From positions 1-64,000 of the forward strand of contig NZ_FOHN01000012.1 of assembly GCF_900111595.1 (NCBI RefSeq): 64,000 nucleotides of DNA. Reading direction: 5' to 3'. Positions 35,522 through 44,870 of the stretch are shown here, in pieces (position 1 is the first letter of the stretch; each line of letters starts with the position of its first letter). The notes below the pieces were generated by a model. That model was not told the origin of the DNA. It searched no databases and saw nothing but the letters and a program-made list of their open reading frames with translations. Position numbers and translations under genes: made by a program. This DNA comes from [Clostridium] polysaccharolyticum. GTDB lineage: Bacteria; Bacillota; Clostridia; Lachnospirales; Lachnospiraceae.

Positions 35522-36643
35522 CTATGCTAACTGGAATAGTTCTTCTAATTTTTGTGTATTCAGGTTCGTTCCAATTACACATAGGCGTCCAGTATAATCT
35601 GGATTTCCTTCACGTAACTCATATTCTCCTGGAACCAGGTCAAAGTAAATCCATGTACCATCTTCATTGGCAACCATACCTTTAGCTCGTAAAATAATAC
35701 CATATTCCTCAGATTCGGATAGTTGTTTCAATGCTGCTTCCATTTCTGCCTTCTTATATCTGTGTGGTGTTTCAGTTCCCCAGCTTGTAAATACATCATC
35801 TGCATGGTGATGATGATGATCGTGGTCATGTCCACAGCATTCGTGATCATGATGATGATCATGATCGTGGTCATGGTCATGTCCACAGCATTCGTGATCA
35901 TGATGATGATCATGATCGTGGTCATGTTCGCAGCATTCGTGGTCATGATGATGATCGTGGTCGTGGTCATGTCCGCAGCATTCGTGATCATGATGATGGT
36001 CATGGCTTTCTTCTTCTTTTTTCAATAATTCATCAACTAGTGAATTCTCTTTTTTCATAGCTGCAACAATCTGCTCTCCAGTAATCAAATCCCATGCTGT
36101 TGTAATAATTGTTGCTTCTGTATTCACGCTGCGTATCAGCTTTACAACCTGTTCTAGTTTTTCCTGGCTTAAGTTCTGTGTTCTGCTTAAAATAATTGTT
36201 GAGGCATGTTCAATCTGATTATTAAAGAACTCTCCAAAGTTCTTCATATACATCTTGCACTTTCCTGCATCTGCAACAGTGACATAACTATCTAATTCTA
36301 CTTGAGATAAATCCTTCTGCACATCTTTTACCGCTTTGATTACGTCTGATAATTTTCCAACACCTGATGGTTCAATAATAATACGGTCTGGTTTAAATTT
36401 TTCTAGTACTTCCTTTAATGATTTTCCAAAATCACCTACTAAGGAACAGCAGATACAGCCTGAATTCATCTCTGTAATCTCAATACCTGCGTCTTTTAAG
36501 AAACCACCATCAATACCAATTTCACCAAATTCATTTTCAATTAAAACGACTTTTTGCCCCTTATACACTTCATTCAAAAGTTTTTTAATTAATGTTGTTT
36601 TTCCAGCTCCTAAGAAACCCGAAATAATATTTATTTTTGTCAT
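35522..36643 (-). CDS. CobW/ZNG1-type GTPase with His/Asp/Cys-rich repeat
   Basis: A 373-residue G3E GTPase and likely metallochaperone: Walker A G-F-L-G-A-G-K-T-T, E-N-E-F-G switch, metal motif C63-I-C-C66, I-I-I-E-P-S-G-V Walker B, and a CobW C-terminal domain (about 290-373). Between them, residues about 213-280 hold four copies of an H-H-D-H-E-C-C-G-H-D-H-D-H block, a potential store for zinc, nickel or cobalt. Such His tracts are common in CobW proteins but the regular E-C-C insertions are less so. It neighbours a second G3E GTPase and DUF3793, so metal homeostasis is the best guess. Confidence 0.85.
   Translation of the reverse strand: MTKINIISGFLGAGKTTLIKKLLNEVYKGQKVVLIENEFGEIGIDGGFLKDAGIEITEMNSGCICCSLVGDFGKSLKEVLEKFKPDRIIIEPSGVGKLSDVIKAVKDVQKDLSQVELDSYVTVADAGKCKMYMKNFGEFFNNQIEHASTIILSRTQNLSQEKLEQVVKLIRSVNTEATIITTAWDLITGEQIVAAMKKENSLVDELLKKEEESHDHHHDHECCGHDHDHDHHHDHECCEHDHDHDHHHDHECCGHDHDHDHDHHHDHECCGHDHDHHHHHADDVFTSWGTETPHRYKKAEMEAALKQLSESEEYGIILRAKGMVANEDGTWIYFDLVPGEYELREGNPDYTGRLCVIGTNLNTQKLEELFQLA
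35802..36005 (-). repeat. tandem repeat coding the His/Asp/Cys-rich metal-binding segment
   Basis: Four imperfect units of about 45-51 bases built from GATCATGATCATGG-like triplets, each with one GAATGCTGT (E-C-C). Unit edges vary by whole codons, indicating in-frame expansion and contraction. Confidence 0.8.
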
Positions 36644-36724
36644 TACAAAACCTTCTTTCTTATCTGCATGTTCGTATCATCAATAGATTTTACCACTTTT
36701 TATACAAACTGGATAGCTTTTTTC

Positions 36725-37309
36725 TTAGATTTTCTGATTATTTCTCTCAAGCTGCATATAAAACCGATTCAAAGCAGCCTTTTTTAACCAGTCATATTCT
36801 TCAAATTTTTGAAGTGCACCTGGCACATCATCATACACTTTCCAGTAACCACATATCTTATATGCTAACCCCTTATGTTCAATAAATCCTTCTACATCCC
36901 AGATAGGATAACCAAGAAACAAACCTATTTCATGGGGAAATTCTGCAGCTCCTAAATAATAAGCCTGCAGTCTTCTTCGTAGCTGTCCGATCTTTTCATC
37001 TAGATTTAATGCCAGAAAATATTCTTTTAATAGTTTTGAATTTTTGTTCTTTTCTAGTTCCTCTTCTAGCTGTTCTCTCTGATAACAAAAAAGCAAATAG
37101 TAAAGTTTTGTTTCTAACAGAATCTCTAATCTGCTTCCATTCAAGAAGCCATTTTCACTTGACTCACAGTATGCTTGCAATTCAACATCACTTAAATAAT
37201 GCTTCCATACGGTAACAAGTCCTGAAGGCTTTTTATTAGCCAAGACAGGTGCCGTGCAGCTGCTTAAAATATACCGCAGATATATTTCATTCTTATAAGA
37301 ATTTCCCAT
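36725..37309 (-). CDS. DUF3793 family protein
   Basis: A 194-residue protein with the family signature F-P-H-E-I-G-L-F-L-G-Y-P-I-W-D-V-E-G-F-I-E-H-K-G and G-Y-W-K-V-Y-D-D near the C-terminus, plus L-S-S-C-T-A-P-V-L-A near 16. DUF3793 proteins are clostridial, often next to flavodoxin or metal-related genes; function is unknown. It lies 80 bases upstream of the CobW gene and may share its transcript. An N-terminal Lys/Asn start (M-G-N-S-Y-K-N-E) suggests no export. Confidence 0.8.
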   Translation of the reverse strand: MGNSYKNEIYLRYILSSCTAPVLANKKPSGLVTVWKHYLSDVELQAYCESSENGFLNGSRLEILLETKLYYLLFCYQREQLEEELEKNKNSKLLKEYFLALNLDEKIGQLRRRLQAYYLGAAEFPHEIGLFLGYPIWDVEGFIEHKGLAYKICGYWKVYDDVPGALQKFEEYDWLKKAALNRFYMQLERNNQKI

Positions 37310-37397
37310 ATTATACGATTCCTTATTCCTAAGCTTTATTACCTTATAGAATTGCCGTTATATGTTTTTTTATACAAAAAAAGCTCCTAGAGAAGGA

Positions 37398-37499
37398 TCA
37401 TTTTTCTTTCATTATTTCAACTTGTACGGACTTACCTGTCCAGTAAGCTGTTGTACCTGAGGATTCATAGATTAAATTGTAAGTACTTCTGCCAATTTT
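37398..37499 (-). pseudogene. short C-terminal protein remnant
   Basis: A 33-codon frame with no start codon, closed upstream by TAA, reads K-I-G-R-S-T-Y-N-L-I-Y-E-S-S-G then W-T-G-K-S-V-Q-V-E-I, which looks protein-like. Its origin is unknown. The rest of 37310-37558 holds nothing I can identify. Confidence 0.25.
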
Positions 37500-37558
37500 T
37501 TAATGCGGCTAATCCATTCCTTACTTTTTCTTTTGTTTTCTCATTTTTCTTCTCCTAA

Positions 37559-37601
37559 AAAACACCTGCTGGATTCACAATCGCAATCCACAGGTGTTTT
37601 C
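37559..37601 (-). terminator. terminator of the serC-serA operon
   Basis: AAAACACCTG...GGATT pairs with AATCC...CAGGTGTTTT around an 8-base loop, followed by a T run on the minus strand; it lies 40 bases after the serA stop. Confidence 0.85.
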
Positions 37602-37640
37602 TAAATTTATTCTTGCTTTTTCTCTTATATATCCGCTGTA

Positions 37641-38804
37641 TTATTTTACTATTCTGACTTTTAATACGCCTTCGATTTTTTCTAACTGTTCTACTAAATG
37701 TACGCCAGATGGAGAACAAATATCAAATACACTATATGAATATTCTCCACGGCTCTTATTTACCATATTTTCTATGTTAATTCCTTCTTCTGCAAACACT
37801 TTTGTAAACTGTGTTAACATGTTTGGTACATTTTTATGGTTTACAGTAATACGTCCTTCTGTTGTACAGATTCCAGCATCACATGCAGGATAGTTCACTG
37901 AGTTTTTAATATTACCATTCTCGATGTAGTCCATAACCTGATTTACAGCCATAATTGCACAGTTATCTTCGGATTCTTCTGTTGATGCTCCTAAATGAGG
38001 TGTAGCAATAATATTTTTTACATCTTTAAATGCAGGGCTTGCAAAGTCACACATATATTTCGCAACTTTGCCAGACTGTACTGCTTCTACCATATCTGCT
38101 TCACATACAAGAAGATCCCGAGCATAATTTAAAATGATAACGCCATCTTTCATCATGGCAATTGTTTCTTTGTTGATCATTTCCTTGGTATCGTCTAACA
38201 AAGGAGCATGAACGGTTATATAATCACATTCTTTAAAGATTTCTTCTCTTGTTTTTACAACATGAATATCTCTAGACAAGTTAAGGGCATTGCCTACGGA
38301 TAAGAACGGATCACATCCATATACGTCCATTCCTAAACGGTTAGCTGCATTGGCTACTAATACACCAATTGCTCCTAAACCAATAATGCCAAGCTTTTTC
38401 CCTTTAATTTCTTTACCAGCAAACTGCGATTTTGCTTTTTCCATGGTCTTCTTTACATTTGGATCGCTCTCATTTTCTTTTGTCCACTCAATGCCACCAA
38501 CAATATCTCTAGAAGCCATAAGCATGCCACAGATTACTAATTCCTTTACCCCATTGGCGTTGGCACCTGGTGTATTAAATACCACAATACCTTTTTCTGC
38601 ACATTTATCCAAAGGAATATTGTTTACCCCTGCACCAGCACGAGCGATTGCTGCAAGATTATCAGAAAAATCCATATCGTGCATAGCAGCACTACGAACT
38701 AAAATTGCATTAGCATCTGCTGTTTCTTCTACTTGTGTATAGTTATCTGTTAGTAAATTTAACCCAACAGGTGAAATTTTATTAAGACAGTTTACCTTTA
38801 CCAT
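37641..38804 (-). CDS. serA: D-3-phosphoglycerate dehydrogenase
   Basis: A 387-residue NAD-dependent dehydrogenase catalysing the first step of serine synthesis. Rossmann motif L-G-I-I-G-L-G-A-I-G near 140, catalytic Arg in N-Y-A-R-D, Glu in V-E-A-V-Q and His in T-P-H-L-G-A-S-T-E are present. Residues 315-387 form an ACT domain (V-P-N-M-L-T-Q-F-T-K-V-F-A-E-E-G-I-N-I) that may bind serine. It is the short type without the extra intervening domain. It follows serC by 21 bases. Confidence 0.93.
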   Translation of the reverse strand: MVKVNCLNKISPVGLNLLTDNYTQVEETADANAILVRSAAMHDMDFSDNLAAIARAGAGVNNIPLDKCAEKGIVVFNTPGANANGVKELVICGMLMASRDIVGGIEWTKENESDPNVKKTMEKAKSQFAGKEIKGKKLGIIGLGAIGVLVANAANRLGMDVYGCDPFLSVGNALNLSRDIHVVKTREEIFKECDYITVHAPLLDDTKEMINKETIAMMKDGVIILNYARDLLVCEADMVEAVQSGKVAKYMCDFASPAFKDVKNIIATPHLGASTEESEDNCAIMAVNQVMDYIENGNIKNSVNYPACDAGICTTEGRITVNHKNVPNMLTQFTKVFAEEGINIENMVNKSRGEYSYSVFDICSPSGVHLVEQLEKIEGVLKVRIVK

Positions 38805-38825
38805 AATTTCCTCCCGTATGACTGA

Positions 38826-39908
38826 CTATTTATTTTCTGCTTCAAATTTTTTCATGAATTCTACTAAAGCTTCCACACCAGCTTTTGGCATAGCATTATA
38901 AATACTTGCACGCATGCCGCCAACAGTCCTGTGGCCTTTTAAGTTTTCAAAACCAGCTTCTTTTGCTTCTTTTACAAATTTTGCATCTAAATCAGCATCA
39001 CCAGTTACAAATGGAACATTCATTAAAGAACGGTCTTCTTTCCGAACCGTACCTTTGAATAATTCACTCTGATCTAAGAAATCATAAAGAATTTTGGCTT
39101 TTTCTTCATTGCGCTGTTTCATTGCTTCCAAACCGCCCATTTTCTTAAGCCATTTAAATACTTTTCCACAGATATAGATTCCGTATGCTGGTGGTGTATT
39201 GTATAAAGAATCCGCATCTGCATGGATTTTATACTGAAGCATGGTTGGTGTGCCTGGCAACACATCTTCTGTAATTAAGTCTTCACGGATAATTACGATA
39301 ACAACACCAGCAGGTCCTATGTTCTTCTGAACTCCACCATAGATAACACCATATTTGCTTACATCCACTGGTTCCGATAAGAAACAGGAAGATACATCAG
39401 CAACTAGTGTTTTTCCTTTTGTGTTAGGTAATGTTTTGTACTTTGTTCCATAAATAGTGTTGTTTTCGCAGATGTATACGTAATCTGCATCTTCGCTGAT
39501 AGGAAGATCGGAACAGTCTGGAATATAAGAGAATGTTTCATCTTCTGATGAAGCGATTTTATTAGCTTTACCATATTTACTAGCTTCTTGATATGCTTTT
39601 TTAGCCCATTGGCCTGTTACTATGTAATCTGCTACCTTATTCTTCATTAGGTTCATTGGGATCATAGCAAACTGCTGTGATGCACCACCTTGTAAAAATA
39701 ATACCTTATAATTATCAGGAATATTCATTAAGTCCCTTAAATCCTGTTCTGCATCTTTAATAATTTTGTCATATGCCTTTGAACGATGGCTCATTTCCAT
39801 AACAGACATACCTGTTCCCTGATAATCAAGCATTTCATCTGCTGCTTCTTTCAATACCTCTTCTGGTAATACTGCTGGACCTGCTGAAAAGTTATACACT
39901 CTAGCCAC
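38826..39908 (-). CDS. serC: phosphoserine aminotransferase
   Basis: A 360-residue fold-type I PLP enzyme making phosphoserine from phosphohydroxypyruvate and glutamate. N-terminal V-Y-N-F-S-A-G-P-A-V-L-P-E, L-F-L-Q-G-G-A-S-Q-Q-F and the PLP-Lys motif Y-G-G-V-Q-K-N-I-G-P-A-G are diagnostic. It is first in the serC-serA operon with AAGGAGG upstream. No serB phosphatase is nearby; the HAD protein at 58360 is too distant to assign. Confidence 0.94.
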   Translation of the reverse strand: MARVYNFSAGPAVLPEEVLKEAADEMLDYQGTGMSVMEMSHRSKAYDKIIKDAEQDLRDLMNIPDNYKVLFLQGGASQQFAMIPMNLMKNKVADYIVTGQWAKKAYQEASKYGKANKIASSEDETFSYIPDCSDLPISEDADYVYICENNTIYGTKYKTLPNTKGKTLVADVSSCFLSEPVDVSKYGVIYGGVQKNIGPAGVVIVIIREDLITEDVLPGTPTMLQYKIHADADSLYNTPPAYGIYICGKVFKWLKKMGGLEAMKQRNEEKAKILYDFLDQSELFKGTVRKEDRSLMNVPFVTGDADLDAKFVKEAKEAGFENLKGHRTVGGMRASIYNAMPKAGVEALVEFMKKFEAENK

Positions 39909-40013
39909 TTTATATATCCTCCTTTAATCTTCCTATATAGCATTTTTTCTATTTTATATGCTATTATAAAACTTTGTTTTTTTTTAGTCAATCTTTTTTA
40001 TCTTTTATCAGTA

Positions 40014-41681
40014 TTATACGTCATCTTCTGTCATAACCTGATTAATTGGAGCTCCTGGCGCAACCATTGGCCACACTTTATCATCACAGTCAATGACACA
40101 TTCTATTACAACTGGTTCTCCAAGCTGCATTGCTTCCTTAATGACTGGTTCAACTTCTTCTTTCTTTGTAACACGGTAAGCTTTAGCTCCCATAGCCTCA
40201 GCCAGTTTTACAAAATCCACTTTATCATTTAAAATTGTATGAGAGTACCTTTGGCCATAGAACAAAGTCTGCCATTGTCTTACCATTCCTAATACATTGT
40301 TGTTGAATACGACCTGTATAATTGGAATATTATAACGAGTTGCCGTTGCAATCTCATTCATATTCATACGGAAGCAGCCATCTCCTGCAATATTAAATAC
40401 TGGTACATCTGGATTTCCAACTTTTGCACCTATACAAGCACCTAAACCATATCCCATGGTTCCAAGTCCACCAGAAGTAATAAATGTTCTTGGCTTTTTA
40501 TAAGAATAAAACTGTGCTGCCCACATCTGATGCTGGCCTACTTCCGTCGTGATGATAGCTTCACCTTTGGTGATTTCCAAAATCTTTTCCATAATATATG
40601 GCCCTGTTAAGCGATCCACAGGATAGCTTAAAGGCATCTCTTCTTTTCTTGCAAAAACTTTCTCAAGCCACTTGCTATGATCCTGTTTTTCCAGCTTCTT
40701 ATTCAGAATATCAAGAACCAGCTTTATATCACCAATAATATAATGATCCACTACAATATTTTTATTTACCTCTGCAGGATCCACATCGATCTGAAGTATT
40801 TTTGCTTTAGATGCAAACTTACTTGCATTTCCTGTAACACGATCAGAAAAACGGGAACCTACAACAATCAGTAAATCACATTCTGATACACTTAAATTCG
40901 CTGTTTTTGTGCCGTGCATTCCCAGCATGCCAGTGTAATACGGATTATTCCCATCAAATGCACCTTTTCCCATTAAGGTATCTGTTACTGGTGCATCAAC
41001 TTTCTCCACAAACTCTGCCAGTTCCTGGCTAGCGTTTGCTATAACCGCTCCACCACCTACAAAAATCATAGGTTTTTTCGCTTTTTTAATAATCTCAATT
41101 GCATCAGCAACTGCGTCCTCTGTTATAGTATCTCCAATTCTTCCGATAATGGCTGGAACTTCTTTGGTATATTCTGTTTTAGCTGCTGTTACGTCTTTGG
41201 TAATATCAATCAGAACAGGACCAGGACGACCAGACTGTGCAATTTTAAATGCTCTTCGCATGGTATCTGCAAGCTTTGTAATGTCTTTTACAATAAAGTT
41301 ATGCTTTGTAAGAGGCATTGTAACACCTGCAATATCTACTTCCTGAAAAGAATCTTTTCCCAAAAGCGGATTTGCAACATTGCAAGTAATTGCTATCATT
41401 GGAACACTATCCATATTGGCAGTTGCAATTCCTGTTACGAGATTTGTTGCACCCGGGCCACTAGTTGCCATACATACTCCAGCTTTTCCTGTGGATCTTG
41501 CATATCCATCTGCCGCATGTGCAGCACCTTGCTCATGAGATGTTAAAATATGTTTAATCTCTGGATGACGGTATAATTCATCATAAATATTTAGAATCGT
41601 TCCACCTGGATACCCAAAAACAGTATCCACGCCTTGTTCTTTCAAGCATTCCACTACGATTTGTGATCCTGTTAACTGCAT
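40014..41681 (-). CDS. ilvB: acetolactate synthase large subunit
   Basis: A 555-residue ThDP enzyme condensing pyruvate to acetolactate for valine/leucine synthesis. N-terminal catalytic Glu in T-S-H-E-Q-G-A-A-H-A-A-D-G-Y, FAD-binding middle, and the ThDP motif A-G-D-G-C-F-R-M-N-M-N-E with V-V-F-N-N-N. It is third in the leuB-ilvD-ilvB operon. No ilvN/ilvH small subunit gene follows, so feedback inhibition by valine would need a subunit encoded elsewhere. Confidence 0.93.
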   Translation of the reverse strand: MQLTGSQIVVECLKEQGVDTVFGYPGGTILNIYDELYRHPEIKHILTSHEQGAAHAADGYARSTGKAGVCMATSGPGATNLVTGIATANMDSVPMIAITCNVANPLLGKDSFQEVDIAGVTMPLTKHNFIVKDITKLADTMRRAFKIAQSGRPGPVLIDITKDVTAAKTEYTKEVPAIIGRIGDTITEDAVADAIEIIKKAKKPMIFVGGGAVIANASQELAEFVEKVDAPVTDTLMGKGAFDGNNPYYTGMLGMHGTKTANLSVSECDLLIVVGSRFSDRVTGNASKFASKAKILQIDVDPAEVNKNIVVDHYIIGDIKLVLDILNKKLEKQDHSKWLEKVFARKEEMPLSYPVDRLTGPYIMEKILEITKGEAIITTEVGQHQMWAAQFYSYKKPRTFITSGGLGTMGYGLGACIGAKVGNPDVPVFNIAGDGCFRMNMNEIATATRYNIPIIQVVFNNNVLGMVRQWQTLFYGQRYSHTILNDKVDFVKLAEAMGAKAYRVTKKEEVEPVIKEAMQLGEPVVIECVIDCDDKVWPMVAPGAPINQVMTEDDV

Positions 41682-41715
41682 GTCTGTACCTCTTTCATAA
41701 GTCTTCTTTGTATCT

Positions 41716-43380
41716 CTATTTTACTTCTAGGACTGCACCACGGTTTCCTGATGTAACCATTTTTGCATAACGTGCAAGATAACCATTTGTTACTTTCGGT
41801 TCTCTTGGTGTCCATGCTGCTTTTCTCTTTGCTAATTCTTCTTCTGATACAAGTACATTTAATTTATTATTTGGAATATCAATGGAAATGATATCGCCTT
41901 CTTCTACTAATGCAATTGGTCCTCCTACTGCTGCCTCTGGTGAAATATGTCCAATAGAAGCCCCTCTGGAAGCACCTGAGAAACGTCCATCTGTAATTAA
42001 TGCAACACAAGATCCTAATCCCATTCCTGCAATTGCTGAAGTAGGATTTAACATTTCTCTCATGCCTGGGCCGCCTTTTGGTCCCTCGTAACGAATCACA
42101 ACTACATCACCTGCCACGATTTTCCCGCTTTTAATTGCTTCAATTGCATCTTCTTCACAATCAAATACACGTGCCGGTCCTTCATGTACCATCATTTCTG
42201 GAACTACTGCAGAACGTTTTACAACACCTGAGTCAGGAGCAAGATTTCCTTTTAATACAGCAATGCCACCAGTCTGGCTATATGGGTTTTCAATTGGACG
42301 AATTACTTCTGGATCTTTGTTATATACATTTTTGATATTTTCTCCAACTGTTTTTCCTGTTGCTGTAATTAAATCAAGATTTAGCAGATTCTTTTTGCTT
42401 AATTCATTCATAACAGCATAAACGCCACCTGCTTCATTAAGCTGTTCCATATATGTATAACCTGCTGGTGCCAGATGGCATAAGTTTGGAGTTTTCGCAC
42501 TGATTTCATTTGCAATATCCATGTCTAACTCCACACCTGCTTCATGTGCAATTGCTGGCAAATGCAGCATTGTATTAGTAGAACATCCTAATGCCATATC
42601 TACTGTTAAAGCATTCATAAATGCTTCTTTTGTCATAATATCTCTTGGACGTATATTCTTTTCCAGTAATTCCATTACTTTCATGCCTGCATGTTTTGCA
42701 AGTTTGATACGCTCAGAATAAACTGCTGGAATCGTACCATTTCCCTGCAGGCCCATGCCAATTGCTTCTGTTAAACAGTTCATACTGTTGGCAGTATACA
42801 TACCGGAACATGACCCACAAGTTGGGCATGCTTTATTTTCAAATTCTAATACATCTTCTTCTGTCATAGAACCTGCTGCGTAAGAACCAACCGCTTCAAA
42901 CATGCTGGAAAGACTTCTCCTCTCTCCTTTTACATGTCCTGCAAGCATTGGACCTCCACTTACAAATACAGTAGGGATATTTAATCTTGCTGCTGCCATT
43001 AATAAACCTGGTACATTTTTGTCACAGTTCGGAATCATGACCAAAGCGTCAAACTGATGTGCCATAGCCATACATTCTGTGGAATCTGCAATAAGGTCTC
43101 TTGTAACTAAAGAATATTTCATGCCAACATGGCCCATAGCAATACCATCGCAAACTGCAATTGCAGGGAACATTCTAGGAGTTCCACCCGCCATAGCTAC
43201 ACCAAGTTTTACAGCCTCTACAAGTTTATCTAAATTCATATGGCCTGGTACAATTTCATTATAGGAACTAACAATACCAATTAATGGTTTATCCATTTCT
43301 TCTTTTGTTAATCCTAATGCGTTAAACAATGAACGGTGTGGTGCTTGCTGCATTCCACATTTTACTGCATCACTTCTCAT
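41716..43380 (-). CDS. ilvD: dihydroxyacid dehydratase
   Basis: A 554-residue iron-sulfur dehydratase. Cluster ligands lie in P-N-C-D-K-N-V-P-G near 120 and [11 protein letters not shown] near 190; G-C-S-T-N-T and the C-terminal G-G-P-G-M-R-E-M and [10 protein letters not shown] motifs are as expected. It makes 2-keto acids from dihydroxy acids in branched-chain synthesis. It lies 15 bases after leuB and 34 before ilvB. Confidence 0.94.
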   Translation of the reverse strand: MRSDAVKCGMQQAPHRSLFNALGLTKEEMDKPLIGIVSSYNEIVPGHMNLDKLVEAVKLGVAMAGGTPRMFPAIAVCDGIAMGHVGMKYSLVTRDLIADSTECMAMAHQFDALVMIPNCDKNVPGLLMAAARLNIPTVFVSGGPMLAGHVKGERRSLSSMFEAVGSYAAGSMTEEDVLEFENKACPTCGSCSGMYTANSMNCLTEAIGMGLQGNGTIPAVYSERIKLAKHAGMKVMELLEKNIRPRDIMTKEAFMNALTVDMALGCSTNTMLHLPAIAHEAGVELDMDIANEISAKTPNLCHLAPAGYTYMEQLNEAGGVYAVMNELSKKNLLNLDLITATGKTVGENIKNVYNKDPEVIRPIENPYSQTGGIAVLKGNLAPDSGVVKRSAVVPEMMVHEGPARVFDCEEDAIEAIKSGKIVAGDVVVIRYEGPKGGPGMREMLNPTSAIAGMGLGSCVALITDGRFSGASRGASIGHISPEAAVGGPIALVEEGDIISIDIPNNKLNVLVSEEELAKRKAAWTPREPKVTNGYLARYAKMVTSGNRGAVLEVK

Positions 43381-43395
43381 AATAAACCCTCTTTT

Positions 43396-44487
43396 CTATT
43401 CACCTAATATAGTTTTTACCAAAATGTCGCCCATTTCTACAGTGCCAACAGATGTTTTTCCATCCTGCATAATATCACCTGTTCTATATCCTGCTTTTAA
43501 TACCGTCTTAACAGCATTTTCAATATCATCTGCTTCTTTATCCAAATCAAATGAATAGCGTAGCATCATCGCTGCAGATAAGATGGTTGCCAAAGGATTG
43601 GCGATTCCCTGTCCTGCAATATCTGGAGCAGAACCATGACTTGGCTCATATAAACCAAATTTTGTATCATTTAAACTTGCAGAAGCTAACATTCCGATTG
43701 AACCAGTTACCATGCTTGCTTCATCTGACAAAATATCACCAAACATGTTCTCCGTTAAAATCACATCAAACTGGCCTGGATTCTTTACCAGCTGCATTGC
43801 ACAGTTATCTACAAGCATGTGTTCGTATGTAACCTCTGGATAATCTTTTGCAACTTCTTCTACCACTTTTCTCCATAGCCTAGAAGAATCCAGTACATTT
43901 GCTTTATCCACACTGGTTACTTTTTTACTGCGTTTCATAGCAATATCGAAACCACGTTTTGCAATTCGTCTAATTTCATTTTCGTTATATGTAAGGGAAT
44001 CATGTGCGGTCATAACACCATTTTCTTCTTTTGTACTTCTTTCACCAAAGTACAAGCCACCTGTTAATTCTCGCATAATCATCATATCAAAGCCATCACC
44101 AATGATTTCTTCTTTTAATGGGCAAGCCCCTTTTAATTCATCGTAAAGAACTGCTGGACGCAAGTTTGCAAATAAATTCAGGGATTTTCTTAATTTTAAC
44201 AAGCCTGCCTCTGGTCTTTTATCTGGAGACAATCTATACCAAGGTGACGTGGATGTATTTCCACCAATAGAACCCATAAGTACGGCATCACTTTTTTTAC
44301 ATACTTCTATGGCTTCATCTGTCAGGGGAATTCCATGAACGTCAATAGAGGCTCCTCCCATTAGCACTTCCGTATAGTCAAATACATGATCATACTTTTT
44401 TGCTACGGCATCTAAAACTTTTTTTGCTTCCTTTACAATCTCTGGTCCTATTCCATCCCCTGGAATAACTGCAATGTTAAACTTCAT
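43396..44487 (-). CDS. leuB: 3-isopropylmalate dehydrogenase
   Basis: A 363-residue NAD-dependent dehydrogenase: [10 protein letters not shown] near the start, catalytic R/Y/K/D set visible in [12 protein letters not shown] and D-N-C-A-M-Q-L, and H-G-S-A-P-D-I-A-G near 280. It converts 3-isopropylmalate for leucine synthesis. ATG 44487 lies 9 bases from AAAGG; the two upstream ATGs include one touching that site and are unlikely. leuA and leuCD are not in the window. First gene behind the T-box. Confidence 0.93.
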   Translation of the reverse strand: MKFNIAVIPGDGIGPEIVKEAKKVLDAVAKKYDHVFDYTEVLMGGASIDVHGIPLTDEAIEVCKKSDAVLMGSIGGNTSTSPWYRLSPDKRPEAGLLKLRKSLNLFANLRPAVLYDELKGACPLKEEIIGDGFDMMIMRELTGGLYFGERSTKEENGVMTAHDSLTYNENEIRRIAKRGFDIAMKRSKKVTSVDKANVLDSSRLWRKVVEEVAKDYPEVTYEHMLVDNCAMQLVKNPGQFDVILTENMFGDILSDEASMVTGSIGMLASASLNDTKFGLYEPSHGSAPDIAGQGIANPLATILSAAMMLRYSFDLDKEADDIENAVKTVLKAGYRTGDIMQDGKTSVGTVEMGDILVKTILGE

Positions 44488-44503
44488 ATCTTTCATCCTT
44501 TCT

Positions 44504-44815
44504 AAAAAACGCCCTAAGCACATTGCTTAGGGCGAATTAACATCCGTGATACCACCTAAATTCAAGAACTTTCATTCCTGCTCTCAGAATAATATTATCT
44601 ATATAATAAAGATTCAGCTTTTATGTAAGCTACCTATTACTATCCATATAACGTTGGATCTTCCGTTAAAACCTACTAAGTTGTCCTGTTCAGCTCAAAG
44701 CTCAAAGGCTACTTCCAGATTTGCCTACCCGAAGATTTGCACCTTCCATCTTCTCTCTATGCTTTCAGCAATCTGTACTCCTCCTTGTCATTGCCTGTCT
44801 TTTTATATGTAATTA
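44504..44815 (-). ncRNA. T-box riboswitch leader, specifier read as GUA (valine)
   Basis: The leader has the conserved T-box antiterminator bulge AGGTGGTATCACGG at 44557-44544 and an overlapping terminator (CGCCCTAAGCA/TGCTTAGGGCG, 44510-44534, then six T). Stem I is recognisable: GACAAGGAGGAGTA, AGAGAG, a GGTGCAAATC apical segment, and the specifier loop 3' strand GAAGTAG between the CAGATT/AATCTG and AAGG/CCTT helices. GUA placed four bases ahead of UUGAGC matches the layout of known T-boxes such as glyQS. The leader would sense uncharged tRNA-Val and allow readthrough into leuB-ilvD-ilvB. The T-box call is firm; the specifier is less so. Confidence 0.85.
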
Positions 44816-44821
44816 TAAATA

Positions 44822-44850
44822 AGTATATACATAAATATTTTTCATGTCAA
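44822..44850 (-). promoter_or_regulatory. promoter of the T-box/leuB-ilvD-ilvB operon
   Basis: Minus-strand TTGACA at 44845-44850 and TATACT at 44822-44827 with a 17-base spacer, ending right before the leader. Nearly consensus for the housekeeping sigma factor. Confidence 0.8.
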
Positions 44851-44870
44851 GAATGAAATATATACAACTG

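Noticed and set aside
31199-36005. Possible CRISPR-like arrays
   Set aside because: Both repeat regions lack unique spacers and translate in frame as low-complexity protein, so they are not CRISPR.
35723-36028. Plus-strand Met/Val-rich frame and minus-strand Met/Ile/Thr-rich frame
   Set aside because: Both are alternative frames of the His/Asp codon repeats in the CobW gene, not proteins.
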